Program-made: the position numbers and the translations under genes
The notes under the pieces: generated by a model
The model's database searches: none
The model's input: the letters and a program-made list of their open reading frames with translations, nothing else
What the model was told of the DNA's origin: nothing
Shown here: in pieces, positions 44,977 through 55,423 of the stretch
How the letters are laid out: each line of letters starts with the position of its first letter
Numbering within the stretch: the first letter of the stretch is position 1
NCBI RefSeq assembly: GCF_008085915.1
Contig: NZ_VSJK01000019.1
Location: 1 to 64,000 of the forward strand
Origin: Oceaniovalibus sp. ACAM 378
Lineage (GTDB): Bacteria; Pseudomonadota; Alphaproteobacteria; Rhodobacterales; Rhodobacteraceae
Length of the DNA: 64,000 nt
Reading direction: 5' to 3'

Positions 44977-45833
44977 GCGGGAATGAACTCGACGATTGTA
45001 CCGGCCGCATGTGCCGGGCCAACGGCGATTCCGCGCGGGGTTCGGATGCCCGGCAGGTTCGCGCGTTCAAGGACCGTCATCAGGGCATTTTCATCGCGGA
45101 TTTTCACCTGCAACACCGCGAAGGCCCCGCGTGGCAACCCGCCCGTGTCGATCCCCGCGTATCGATGGGTCAACGCGTCGGGCGTCAGCAACGTCAGCGG
45201 GGCTGAATTTGCACCGGTCAACACAATAGAGCCGCCTTCGGTCGGTTCGACGGTTCCGTCCGCCCAGAGACGGGCAAAGGCCTGTGCGTCCGCCTCGGGG
45301 GCGTCGCTTTGCGCGACAATTCCGGCCAGTCCGCAGGCCGTGTTTGCGTGTTTCAGAAGGTCGGGCAGCCAGACGGTGTCGCGGCTGCAGTGCTGGCACA
45401 TGAACACCATGCCAAAGGGCACCTCGTCAGGTGCAAAGCTGAGGGTAGAGAATGCCGCGATACCCTGACCGCCGCCGGGGAGGTCCACCGGGCGATCAAA
45501 ATCGCTCAGGCTATGGGTGGCGATGCCCAGTTTGCCAAGCGCGTCTTCCGCGGCGCGGGCGTCGTCAATGCGGCAGGCGATGGCGTGCAGGCCTTCGCCC
45601 CGTTCTTCCAGCATTTGATAGCGTGGCGCGTTCAGTGGCGTTGGCCGCAGAAGGCCCAGAATTTCATAATAGTCATCGGGAAACATGATCGTGTGGTTCG
45701 CTGAACCTTTCGCCTCGGAGTGCATGCCGCGCGGTGAAATGGTAAACCCGAGCGCGGCAAATTTTGCGGCGGCCGCATCAAGATCGGCAACAAGACTGAA
45801 GCAATGGTCGATACCTTTGACGGGATGAGTCAT
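44973..45833 (-). CDS. VOC/glyoxalase-like domain protein
   Basis: 286 residues with two VOC-like half domains. N-terminal strand GIDHCFSLVADLDAAAAKFAALGF carries the metal-type His, and later NHTIMFPDDYYEILGLL, EGLHAIACRIDD and FMCQHCSRDTVW appear. This matches the Glyoxalase_3/glyoxalase-like domain family (about 280 residues) whose substrates are mostly unknown. Start ATG 45833. It is transcribed with the SDR gene upstream and the Lrp gene downstream (overlap of four bases). Confidence 0.82.
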   Translation of the reverse strand: MTHPVKGIDHCFSLVADLDAAAAKFAALGFTISPRGMHSEAKGSANHTIMFPDDYYEILGLLRPTPLNAPRYQMLEERGEGLHAIACRIDDARAAEDALGKLGIATHSLSDFDRPVDLPGGGQGIAAFSTLSFAPDEVPFGMVFMCQHCSRDTVWLPDLLKHANTACGLAGIVAQSDAPEADAQAFARLWADGTVEPTEGGSIVLTGANSAPLTLLTPDALTHRYAGIDTGGLPRGAFAVLQVKIRDENALMTVLERANLPGIRTPRGIAVGPAHAAGTIVEFIPA

Positions 45834-45861
45834 GGAAGGGTTTCCTTTTCTGGGGTGGCGG

Positions 45862-46572
45862 TCAGTGGCGGACAGGCGCGACCACGATTTCGTTCAGTAC
45901 AATGCCGGGTTGGGTCTGCGCGACAAACAGCGCGATTCGCGCCATGTCTTCGGCTTGAATCATCTGCGACAGCTTGTCGGTGTCGAACCCGGGCCGCTTT
46001 GCCAGCAGGGGCGTCGCCACCTCGGCGGGGCAAAGCGCGGTAGAGCGGATGCCGTTGCGCCCTTCCTGATCGTTAAGGCTGGCCGACATGTCCGAAAGGG
46101 CGTGTTTCGATGCGCCATAGGGCACACCCGAATCAGGTGAATGAAACCGGCCCGCCCAACTGGAGGTGTGGATCATCACCCCATCCTGCTGCGCGCGCAT
46201 CGCCGGAAGGCAGGCGGCGATGACGTTCAGCGCACCGGTCACGTTGACCTGAAAAACCCGGTCCCAGCTTGCCCAATCGAGTTCGGCCCAACTGCGTTTC
46301 GGGATGTTGAGCCCGGCGTTATTGCACAGTATATGCAGCCCGTTGCCCCATTCTGCGATGCTTTGCGCAGCGGCGGCCATCCCTTCACGATCGGTCACAT
46401 CGCCCGGCAGGATCAGGCAGTCGGCATCGGCTGGAAGCTCATCCCGCACGGCCTTCAGCGACTGCTCGGTCCGGGCCGTCAGCGCCGTTCGGAAGCCTGC
46501 GGCGGCAAACGCCCGCGCCATCGCCGCGCCGATGCCTGACCCTGCGCCGGTGATCCAGACCGTTTTAGACAT
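45862..46572 (-). CDS. SDR-family oxidoreductase
   Basis: 236 residues, classical short-chain dehydrogenase. TGAGSGIG cofactor loop at 9-16, NNAG in LCNNAGLNIPKR, catalytic Ser in IHTSSWAG and Tyr-x-x-x-Lys in YGASKHALSDMS. Ends near the usual dimer region. Substrate not predictable. First gene of the leftward SDR-VOC-Lrp unit, divergent from the ABC operon, with 185 AT-rich bases between. Confidence 0.9.
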   Translation of the reverse strand: MSKTVWITGAGSGIGAAMARAFAAAGFRTALTARTEQSLKAVRDELPADADCLILPGDVTDREGMAAAAQSIAEWGNGLHILCNNAGLNIPKRSWAELDWASWDRVFQVNVTGALNVIAACLPAMRAQQDGVMIHTSSWAGRFHSPDSGVPYGASKHALSDMSASLNDQEGRNGIRSTALCPAEVATPLLAKRPGFDTDKLSQMIQAEDMARIALFVAQTQPGIVLNEIVVAPVRH

Positions 46573-46669
46573 TTGATTCTCCTGATCATATAATCGACGC
46601 CATTATTTTGCAGAGATTGTGCGAAACTTAGCATAGGATTAATCTCTGATGTAAATGTGAAGATATTTC

Positions 46670-46705
46670 TTGACGTCATGTCAAGCTTTAGATCAAACTT
46701 TGATC
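46670..46705. promoter_or_regulatory. Paired palindromes in the divergent promoter region
   Basis: TTGAC-GTCAT-GTCAA at 46670-46684 and the perfect palindrome GATCAAACTTTGATC at 46691-46705. They lie in AT-rich DNA between the SDR gene and the substrate-binding protein gene (start 46758). TTGACG also fits a sigma-70 -35 box for the rightward operon. They are good candidates for a regulator site, possibly the Lrp-type protein at 44.5 kb, though Lrp sites are normally more degenerate. Confidence 0.5.
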
Positions 46706-46757
46706 CAGGGGCGCGTACAACGCCCGGAGACAAGATGAACAGCAGGGAGAGAAGTGG

Positions 46758-48353
46758 ATGACGAAAACTCTTAGCATACTGTACGCCGCTGCTGCGGGCT
46801 GCATCGGATTGGGCCTTGCCGCAAATCCGCTGCTGGCGCAGGAAGAGGTCAAGAAGGGCGGAACCGCTATAATCCATATGGTGAGTGAGCAACGGATCCT
46901 GAACCCCGCGCTGCGGGCTTCGACCGGAGTTTACGAAATCTCGGGCAAGATCATCGAGCCGCTAATCGACAAAAGCTATGATGGCTATGTGCCGGTTCTT
47001 GCGACCGAATGGGCGACGTCCGAAGATGGCAAGAAAATCACCCTGAAACTGCGCGAAGGCGTCAAATGGCACGATGGCGAGGCATTCGCCTGTGACGATG
47101 TGGCATTTACCGCGATCGAGATGTGGAAAGGGCTGCTGAACTATTCATCGGCGCTTCAGGCAAATCTTGAGTCGGTCGATTGCCCCGATCCCCACACGGC
47201 GGTCTTCAACTATTCCGAGCCGATGCCGCTGGAACTGTTCGTGGCCGCGATGCCCGATCTGGGTCATCCTGTGCCCAAGCACCTTTATGAAGGCACCGAC
47301 ATCCTCAAGAACGAATACAACACCGCCCCCGTCGGAACCGGCCCGTTCAAATTCGTCGAATACGAACGCGGGCAGTATGTCATGGCCGAGCGGAACGAGG
47401 ATTACTGGCGCGACGGATACCCCTATCTCGATCGGATCGTCTGGCGTTTCATCGCCGACAAATCGGCCGCAGGCGCGGCTTTGGAAGCCGGGGAAGTGCA
47501 TGAATCCGGCTTCATCGGCGTTTCAATGGCGGACGTCGAGCGTCTTTCGACAGATGACCGCTTTGATGTCGGCACCAAGGGCTATGAGAACAACGTCGCC
47601 CACTCGACTGTTGAATTCAACCATCGCAACCCGATCCTTGCCGACGTGAATGTGCGCCGCGCAATTCATCACGGGTTGGACATCGATTTTGCGATCAAGA
47701 CGATCATGCGAGGCTTTGCCAAGCCGGGTCGCGGACCGGTGCCGTCGGTGGGTGGTGCAAACTATACCGACGACGTGCGGACCTATCCCTATGACGTCGA
47801 ACTGGCCAAGAAGATGCTGGATGATGCCGGATATCCTGTCAAGGACGACGGTTTCCGGTTCAAACTGCGCCATCGCCCCGCGCCTTGGGGCGAATACACC
47901 CAGCTTTGGGGTGAGTATTTCGCACAGGCGATGCGGGTGATCGAGATCGATGTCGAGCTTCTGAACAACGATGCGCCCGGTTTCCTGAACGGTGTTTACC
48001 GCGACCATGATTTCGACACCGCCAACGGCTGGCACCAGTTCCGGTCCGACCCTGCGGTTTCCACGATGGTCTGGCTGCGTTCCGGTCTGCCCGAGGGGTC
48101 GCCCTGGACCAACCAGTTCGGCTGGAAGAACGAAGAGATCGACGAGTTGATCGACGCGGCCGCATCCGAATTGGATGTGGAAAAACGCGCCGAGATGTAC
48201 CACGAGATCCAGCGCCGTGCGATGGAAGAACTGCCGGTGATCTTCGCGATTGAACATCCGTTCATCTCGGTGACCAACAAAAAGCTCAAGAACCACCACA
48301 ACACGCCACGCTGGAACTCCAGCAGCTGGTATGATCTCTGGCTGGACGAGTAA
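46758..48353 (+). CDS. Peptide-type ABC transporter substrate-binding protein
   Basis: 531 residues, SBP_bac_5 family (DppA/OppA type). Signal peptide about 1-29 (ILYAAAAGCIGLGLAANPLLAQ). Domain blocks: EPLIDKSYDGYVPVLATEWATSEDGKKITLKLREGVKWHDGEAF (in parts), NTAPVGTGPFKFVEYERGQYV, DVNVRRAIHHGLD. It captures its ligand in the periplasm for the permeases that follow. Ligands of this family include peptides, opines, glutathione and amino-acid conjugates. AGGGAGAG precedes the ATG at 46758. First gene of the 46.8-56.6 kb operon. Confidence 0.93.
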   Translation: MTKTLSILYAAAAGCIGLGLAANPLLAQEEVKKGGTAIIHMVSEQRILNPALRASTGVYEISGKIIEPLIDKSYDGYVPVLATEWATSEDGKKITLKLREGVKWHDGEAFACDDVAFTAIEMWKGLLNYSSALQANLESVDCPDPHTAVFNYSEPMPLELFVAAMPDLGHPVPKHLYEGTDILKNEYNTAPVGTGPFKFVEYERGQYVMAERNEDYWRDGYPYLDRIVWRFIADKSAAGAALEAGEVHESGFIGVSMADVERLSTDDRFDVGTKGYENNVAHSTVEFNHRNPILADVNVRRAIHHGLDIDFAIKTIMRGFAKPGRGPVPSVGGANYTDDVRTYPYDVELAKKMLDDAGYPVKDDGFRFKLRHRPAPWGEYTQLWGEYFAQAMRVIEIDVELLNNDAPGFLNGVYRDHDFDTANGWHQFRSDPAVSTMVWLRSGLPEGSPWTNQFGWKNEEIDELIDAAASELDVEKRAEMYHEIQRRAMEELPVIFAIEHPFISVTNKKLKNHHNTPRWNSSSWYDLWLDE

Positions 48354-48458
48354 CCATTCGCCTTGTGGGCGGGGCCAGCAATGGCTTCGCCCACATTCCT
48401 CTTCGATCCAGGTTCAGACCGGCCCTCCCCAATTGGCGGGCCAACGGAAAGTCCATCA

Positions 48459-49448
48459 ATGTCGTTGCCCATTCCCCCGATCCTGTCCTATGCGCTGAGG
48501 CGGTTGTTTCAGGCTGTGCCGGTGATCATTCTCATCATGATCGGCACGTTCCTGTTGTTGAAACTCGCGCCCGGTGACACCGTCGATGCTTTGGTCGGTG
48601 ACATGGGTGGCGCGGATGCCGCCTTTATCGAACGGCTGCGCGCGGAATACGGCCTTGATCAGTCGGTCTGGGTGCAGCTCTGGCGCTATATGGCAAAGCT
48701 TGCGATGTTCGATTTTGGCTGGTCCTTCGTTTATGAACAGCCGGTATCGCGGATATTGCTTGATCGGTTGGGCACGACACTTCTGCTGATGGCCACGTCG
48801 CTGAGCATGGCCTTCACCATCGGAATCGTCCTTGGGGCCATCGCTGCGCGCCGGGCCTATTCGTTGACCGACAACCTGATCTCGACGCTGGGCCTGATCT
48901 TTTACGCCACGCCCAGCTTTTTCCTGTCACTGATGATGATCCTGCTGTTTTCGGTCAAACTGGGCTGGTTGCCGGTGGGCGGGATCAAGACGATCACCGG
49001 TTTTTATACCGGCTGGGACCACGTCGCTGACGTGGCGCGCCATCTCATCATGCCGACCGCTGCACTGTCGCTGATCTATCTGTCGTTCTACCTTCGGCTG
49101 ATGCGCGCCTCGGTGCTTGAAGTGGCCGAACTGGACTATGTGCGCACCGCGCGGGCCAAGGGGGCGGGCGAGACACGGCTGATGGTTCATCACATCATGC
49201 GCAACGCGCTTTTGCCCGTCGTCACGCTGCTGGGGCTGCAATTCTCTACCGTTCTCGGCGGGTCGGTGGTCGTTGAGACGATCTTTACGCTGCCCGGTCT
49301 TGGCCAGCTGGCCTATCAGTCAGTGATCCAGCGCGACATGAACACGCTGATGGGGATCATCTTTCTGTGTTCGATCATCGTCGTCGTGGTGAACTTCCTG
49401 ACCGACCTTCTTTACGCCCGTCTCGACAGCAGGATCCAATTGAAATGA
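48459..49448 (+). CDS. ABC transporter permease, DppB type
   Basis: 329 residues, six membrane helices. N-terminal helix with the DppB/GsiC pattern (LRRLFQAVPVIILIMIGTFLLLKLAPGD) and the EAA coupling loop LEVAELDYVRTARAKGAGETRLMVHHIMRNALLP (in parts), then VVVETIFTLPGLGQL. I chose the ATG at 48459, after GGAAAG; the region before it is not homologous. The stop overlaps the next permease (ATGA). Confidence 0.92.
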   Translation: MSLPIPPILSYALRRLFQAVPVIILIMIGTFLLLKLAPGDTVDALVGDMGGADAAFIERLRAEYGLDQSVWVQLWRYMAKLAMFDFGWSFVYEQPVSRILLDRLGTTLLLMATSLSMAFTIGIVLGAIAARRAYSLTDNLISTLGLIFYATPSFFLSLMMILLFSVKLGWLPVGGIKTITGFYTGWDHVADVARHLIMPTAALSLIYLSFYLRLMRASVLEVAELDYVRTARAKGAGETRLMVHHIMRNALLPVVTLLGLQFSTVLGGSVVVETIFTLPGLGQLAYQSVIQRDMNTLMGIIFLCSIIVVVVNFLTDLLYARLDSRIQLK

Positions 49449-50316
49449 CCATGGCCGCAACCGACCTTCCCCCGCCCGAGCCGTCACGCCCGGTGATCCT
49501 CTGGCGCCGCTTCCGTCGTAACCGCGCCGCACTCCTGGGGCTGTTCCTGTTCGCGATCGTCGTTATCATGGCGCTGACTGCCGGGTTTATTGAACCCGAC
49601 GATTCCCTGCGCCGCGCGGGTGTCCCGCTGACCGCCCCGTTCATCAACTGGGATACGCCGCTGGGCACTGACCAGCTTGGCCGCGATATTCTGGCGATGC
49701 TGTTTTACGGTGCACGGATATCGCTTTTGGTGGGGGTGGTGGCGACGCTGATTTCAATCGGGATCGGTATCGTGATCGGGGCGCTGTCGGGCTATTTCGG
49801 CGGCTGGGTGGATGATGTGCTGATGCGCATCACCGAAGCCTTTCAGACGATCCCCAGCTTTGTCTTGTTGCTGACGCTGGTGGCGATCCTTGGCTCGAAG
49901 ATCGAATGGATTGCCCTTGCCATCGGCGTCGTTAGCTGGACCGCCCCGGCCCGGATGGTCAGGGCCGAGTTCATGTCCCTGCGCGACCGCGAATTTGTCG
50001 ATGCCGCGCGCAATCTCGGGGTGTCGAACACGGCGATGATCTTCAAGGAGATCATGCCAAACGCCATCCCGCCGATCATCGTTTACGCCTCGGTCGTCAT
50101 GGCCCTGTCGATCCTGCTGGAAAGCGCGCTGGCATTCCTCGCGCTGGGCGATCCCAACTATGCAAGCTGGGGCAACATGATCGGGCAGGGGCGGGCGGTG
50201 CTGCGCAGCGCGTGGTACTGCGCGGCCATTCCCGGCGTCGCCATCGTCCTGACCGTTCTTTCCTTTTCGCTGTTGGGCGAAGGCCTGAACGATGCGCTGA
50301 ACCCGAGGCAAAAGAA

Positions 50317-50320
<4 letters not shown>
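49445..50320 (+). CDS. ABC transporter permease, DppC type
   Basis: 291 residues. Family start (RRFRRNRAALLGLFLFAIVV), the DppC block WDTPLGTDQLGRDILAMLFYGARISLLVG, and the EAA loop LRDREFVDAARNLGVSNTAMIFKEIMPNA. Second permease subunit. Start and stop both overlap neighbouring genes by ATGA, so the transport genes are translationally coupled. Met at 49451 is an alternative start. Confidence 0.93.
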
Positions 50321-51966
<1,646 letters not shown>

Positions 51967-51976
51967 GGCAATCCGT

Positions 51977-53602
51977 ATGACCATCGCCATCTCTGACATC
52001 CGCAAGGCCCTGATTGGTGAAGGGGCGACCATTCCCGGCCCCTTCGGCCCTCGCCGTCTGATCTACAGCGATTACGTGGCCTCGGGGCGGTCGCTGGCGT
52101 TCATCGAGGATGCGATCCGCAGCCATGTGATGCCATTTTATGGCAATACGCACACCGAAACCTCGTTCACCGGGCGGCGCACGACGCAACTGCGCGAAAT
52201 GGCGCGGGCCGCCGTGCGGCGGGCTGTGGGCGCTGACGATGGCCATGCGGTGATCTTTACCGGTTCGGGCGCGACCTCGGCGGCGGACAAGCTGATGCGC
52301 GCCTTTGTGTTGGGCGGGCTGTGCGCGCGATCGGTGATTTTTGTCGGCCCTTACGAACACCACTCCAACGATCTGCCTTGGCGCGAATGTGGTGCCACGG
52401 TTGAGCGGATTCCGCTGGATGACACCGGTGCGATCTGCCTGCGCACGCTGAAAGCGCGGCTGGCGGCACACCCGGATGCGCCCATCAAGATCGGCGCCTT
52501 CTCGGCTGCCTCGAACGTGACCGGCGTGCTGTCCGATCTGCGCGCGATTGCCTGCCTGATGCATGAACATGACGGCTGGTGCATTGCCGATTACGCCGCC
52601 GCCGGTCCCTATCTGCGCGTGAACCTCAGCGAATCTGCCCCCGGGGCGAATGACAGGATCGACGCGGCATTTTTGTCGCCGCACAAATACGCAGGCGGGC
52701 CGGGGGCTTCGGGGCTGTTGATCGCTGACCGGCGTATTCTGGACACCACGCGGCCCACCATGACGGGCGGCGGCACCGTGTCTTATGTGACCGAGACGTC
52801 GCACGCCTATGTCACCAACCCCGAACGCCGCGAAGAAGGCGGCACGCCCGCGATCATCGAGAACATCCGCGCCGGTATGGTGCTGCAACTCAAGCGTGAC
52901 ATGGATGAGGACGAGGTCGAGCGCCGCGAAGCCGTCATGACCGAACGTATGGACCACGCCTTGCGGGCTATTCCCGGGGTGGAGCTTCTGGGGCCGCAGG
53001 GTGCGCCGAAGGTCGGCATCTTCTCGTTCAACCTGCGGGTTGGCGGGCGGATGCTGCACCACAATTATGTCGTGGCATTGCTGAACGATCTGTTCGGGAT
53101 TCAGGCGCGCGGCGGCTGCTCTTGCGCTGGGCCTTATGGTCACAGCCTTCTGTCGATCGACCGCGAAACCACAGAGCGGCATGAAAAGCAGGTTCAACTG
53201 GGCTATTCCGCGTTTCGTCCCGGTTGGGCGCGGCTTGGCGTGAACTGGTTCTTCGAGGACGGTGACGTCGATCGGATCGCGCAGGCGGTGGCGTTCATCG
53301 CCAAGCATGGGCTGGACCTTTTGCCGCTTTACCGGCTGGATCTGGCCGAAGGTGTCTGGCGCGCCCAGCGTGCGGTCGATGACGCGCCACCGCGCCATCT
53401 GTCGGACCTGTGGAACCTGACGGCTGACAAGGCCCCGTCCGCGCCTGATTTTGACGAAGCAATGGCCGAGGCCAACGCCGTGGTGCGCAGCGTTCCGGGT
53501 AACGCCGACCCGCTGTCGATGACTGCCGAGCAAGAGGCTCTGCGCTGGTTCTGGATGCCCGACGAGGCTGTCAAACCCCAGTCCGTCAAGGCCGCATCGT
53601 GA
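51977..53602 (+). CDS. Class V PLP enzyme, cysteine desulfurase/selenocysteine lyase-like
   Basis: 541 residues, longer than NifS or SufS (about 400). PLP Lys237 is in AFLSPHKYAGGPGA, and the cofactor-binding YEHHSNDLPW, SNVTG and IADYAAAGP regions are all present. Near 376-388 the motif QARGGCSCAGPYG lines up with RTGHHCAMP of SufS, which carries the catalytic Cys; Cys383 would be the counterpart. This favours a C-S lyase or desulfurase over a true aminotransferase (inference). The extra C-terminal 100 residues have no known motif. Start ATG at 51977 is ten bases after the ATPase stop. Its operon partners handle sulfur-type amino acids. Confidence 0.85.
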   Translation: MTIAISDIRKALIGEGATIPGPFGPRRLIYSDYVASGRSLAFIEDAIRSHVMPFYGNTHTETSFTGRRTTQLREMARAAVRRAVGADDGHAVIFTGSGATSAADKLMRAFVLGGLCARSVIFVGPYEHHSNDLPWRECGATVERIPLDDTGAICLRTLKARLAAHPDAPIKIGAFSAASNVTGVLSDLRAIACLMHEHDGWCIADYAAAGPYLRVNLSESAPGANDRIDAAFLSPHKYAGGPGASGLLIADRRILDTTRPTMTGGGTVSYVTETSHAYVTNPERREEGGTPAIIENIRAGMVLQLKRDMDEDEVERREAVMTERMDHALRAIPGVELLGPQGAPKVGIFSFNLRVGGRMLHHNYVVALLNDLFGIQARGGCSCAGPYGHSLLSIDRETTERHEKQVQLGYSAFRPGWARLGVNWFFEDGDVDRIAQAVAFIAKHGLDLLPLYRLDLAEGVWRAQRAVDDAPPRHLSDLWNLTADKAPSAPDFDEAMAEANAVVRSVPGNADPLSMTAEQEALRWFWMPDEAVKPQSVKAAS

Positions 53603-54903
53603 ATATGCAAGTTCAGTTCCCGCCATCGCTCTGGGCGGATACCGCGCCACCGCGCGCGATGAACTCCGCCGCCAAAGGGCCGATTGAAACGGATGTCGCG
53701 ATCATCGGCGCGGGCTTTACCGGCCTGTCGGCGGCGATCGAGGCGGCGCGGCGCGGCCACACCGTCACCGTGTTCGAGGGCAAGGCCGTCGGCTGGGGTG
53801 CTTCGGGGCGCAACAACGGTCAGGTGATCCCGGTTCTCACCTCGGCCGAACCGGACGCCTGGGTTCAGCGCTATGGCGAGACAGGCAGGCGGGTCGTCGA
53901 TCTGATCGGAAACTCGGCGAGCATCCTGTTCGATCTGGTCCGCGAATTCGACATGCAGGCCGAGGCCGAGCAGACTGGATGGTTTCAACCCGCTCACAGC
54001 CCCGGCCGCATGATCCTGTCACAGCGTCGGGTCGAGGCATGGCAGCGATATGGCTTCCCGGCAGAACTGCGCACGGCGCAAGAGGCCGCCGAGATGTTGG
54101 GAACCGAATTCTGGCATGGCGGGATGTTCAATCCGACGGGCGGGCATATCAATCCGCTGGCCCTGGCGCGGGGCATGGCCAAGGCTGCCGAAGGGCTGGG
54201 CGTCACAATCCATGAAAACAGCCCGGTGCACAGCTTTGAGCGCCAAGGGGCAGGGTGGGCATTGCGCACCGCTGATGCCACCATCAACGCCCGCGCGATG
54301 ATCCTTGCGACCAACGCCTATACCGGCGAACTGGTGCCGCAACTGGCACCGCGTCTGGCGAAATCGCTGATCCCGGTCCTGAGCTGGCAGATGGCGACGG
54401 AGCCGCTGGGTGACAACCTGCGCAAGACGATCCTGCCGGGGCGTCAGGCGGTTTCGGACACGCGCGGCGATCTGCGATTCTTCCGCTATGATGCGCGCAA
54501 CCGGCTGATCACCGGTGGGGCTGTCGTCGGGCCGCATGACGTGGCGAACCGCGTGCGTCGAAAGGCCGCGCGTAGTCTGGCCGAAGCCTTTCCCGCGCTT
54601 GGAACGCCCGAAATGACCCATGTCTGGTCGGGCTATATCGGCATGAACTGGGACCGTTTTCCGCGTGTTCACCAGCTTGGCCCGGACGGCTGGGCGTGGA
54701 TGGCGTGCAACGGGCGCGGCGTGGCTTTTGGCACGGCCATGGGCCGTGAACTGGCCCGCGCCGTGACCGGCACCGATCCGCGCGAACTGGCCCTTCCTGT
54801 GACCGAACCCAAGCCGTTTCCAATACAGGGCCTGCTGCGCCGCGTGGCCCCCACCTATCTCGCCTGGCTCAAGCGCAATGACCAGATCGAACCCAAGCTG
54901 TAA
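53599..54903 (+). CDS. FAD-dependent amine/amino-acid oxidoreductase (DadA/PuuB type)
   Basis: 434 residues, DAO superfamily. FAD-binding GxGxxG motif in DVAIIGAGFTGLSAAIEAARRG, followed by VGWGASGRNNGQV (flavin-site region typical of gamma-glutamylputrescine oxidase and relatives), TNAYTGELVPQL and the C-terminal YIGMNWDRFPRVHQLGPDGWAWMACNGRGVAFGTAMG pieces. It oxidises a C-N bond of an amine or amino acid. GTG start at 53599 overlaps the class V gene stop; an ATG at 53605 is also possible. Catalytic substrate unknown; a cyclic imino acid would suit the operon (inference). Confidence 0.9.
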   Translation: MNMQVQFPPSLWADTAPPRAMNSAAKGPIETDVAIIGAGFTGLSAAIEAARRGHTVTVFEGKAVGWGASGRNNGQVIPVLTSAEPDAWVQRYGETGRRVVDLIGNSASILFDLVREFDMQAEAEQTGWFQPAHSPGRMILSQRRVEAWQRYGFPAELRTAQEAAEMLGTEFWHGGMFNPTGGHINPLALARGMAKAAEGLGVTIHENSPVHSFERQGAGWALRTADATINARAMILATNAYTGELVPQLAPRLAKSLIPVLSWQMATEPLGDNLRKTILPGRQAVSDTRGDLRFFRYDARNRLITGGAVVGPHDVANRVRRKAARSLAEAFPALGTPEMTHVWSGYIGMNWDRFPRVHQLGPDGWAWMACNGRGVAFGTAMGRELARAVTGTDPRELALPVTEPKPFPIQGLLRRVAPTYLAWLKRNDQIEPKL

Positions 54904-54914
54904 GGACTGACGAC

Positions 54915-55421
54915 ATGACTGACGCTGCTGAAACCACCGAAGGCATGGGCCTGAACGACATCCCAATCCTGCTGCGTCGCCGGATCGAGGCGATGATCCT
55001 CAAGCATGTGCTGGATGTGATAACCGAACGGACCAGCCGCGAGGAAGGCGAGGCCGTGATCGGCGAGACCTGCTCGCGCTCGGCCATCGAACAGGGCCAG
55101 CAACTGGCCGAGGCATTGGGCCGCGCCCCCGATCTGACCGATTTCGCAGCGATTCAGCCGAACTGGACCCGCGAAGACGCCCTGCGCATCGAACCGGTTG
55201 AGATGACTGCGGAAAAGATGGATTTCAACGTCACCCGCTGCCGCTATTCCGAGATGTACAAGGAAATGGGGCTGGGCGACATCGGCCACCTTCTGTCGTG
55301 CAACCGCGACGGCGATTTCTGCATCGGCTACAATCCCGAGATCGAGCTGACCCGCACCCAGACGATCATGCAGGGCGCCAGCCACTGCGATTTCCGCTAC
55401 CGCATGAAAAAGGACGCCTGA
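54915..55421 (+). CDS. L-2-aminothiazoline-4-carboxylate (ATC) hydrolase-family protein
   Basis: 168 residues. The family (PF14196, ATC hydrolase) opens the thiazoline ring of L-ATC to give N-carbamoyl-L-cysteine in Pseudomonas. The C-terminal half shows the family pattern: NVTRCRYSEMYKEMG (Cys109), HLLSCNRDGDFCIGYNPEIEL (Cys129, Cys136) and QGASHCDFRYRM (Cys158). Most family members are uncharacterised, so the substrate here may differ. The next gene is an M20 amidohydrolase, and the Pseudomonas ATC pathway also pairs this enzyme with an N-carbamoyl-cysteine amidohydrolase. That context supports a related chemistry. Confidence 0.8.
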   Translation: MTDAAETTEGMGLNDIPILLRRRIEAMILKHVLDVITERTSREEGEAVIGETCSRSAIEQGQQLAEALGRAPDLTDFAAIQPNWTREDALRIEPVEMTAEKMDFNVTRCRYSEMYKEMGLGDIGHLLSCNRDGDFCIGYNPEIELTRTQTIMQGASHCDFRYRMKKDA

Positions 55422-55423
55422 GC

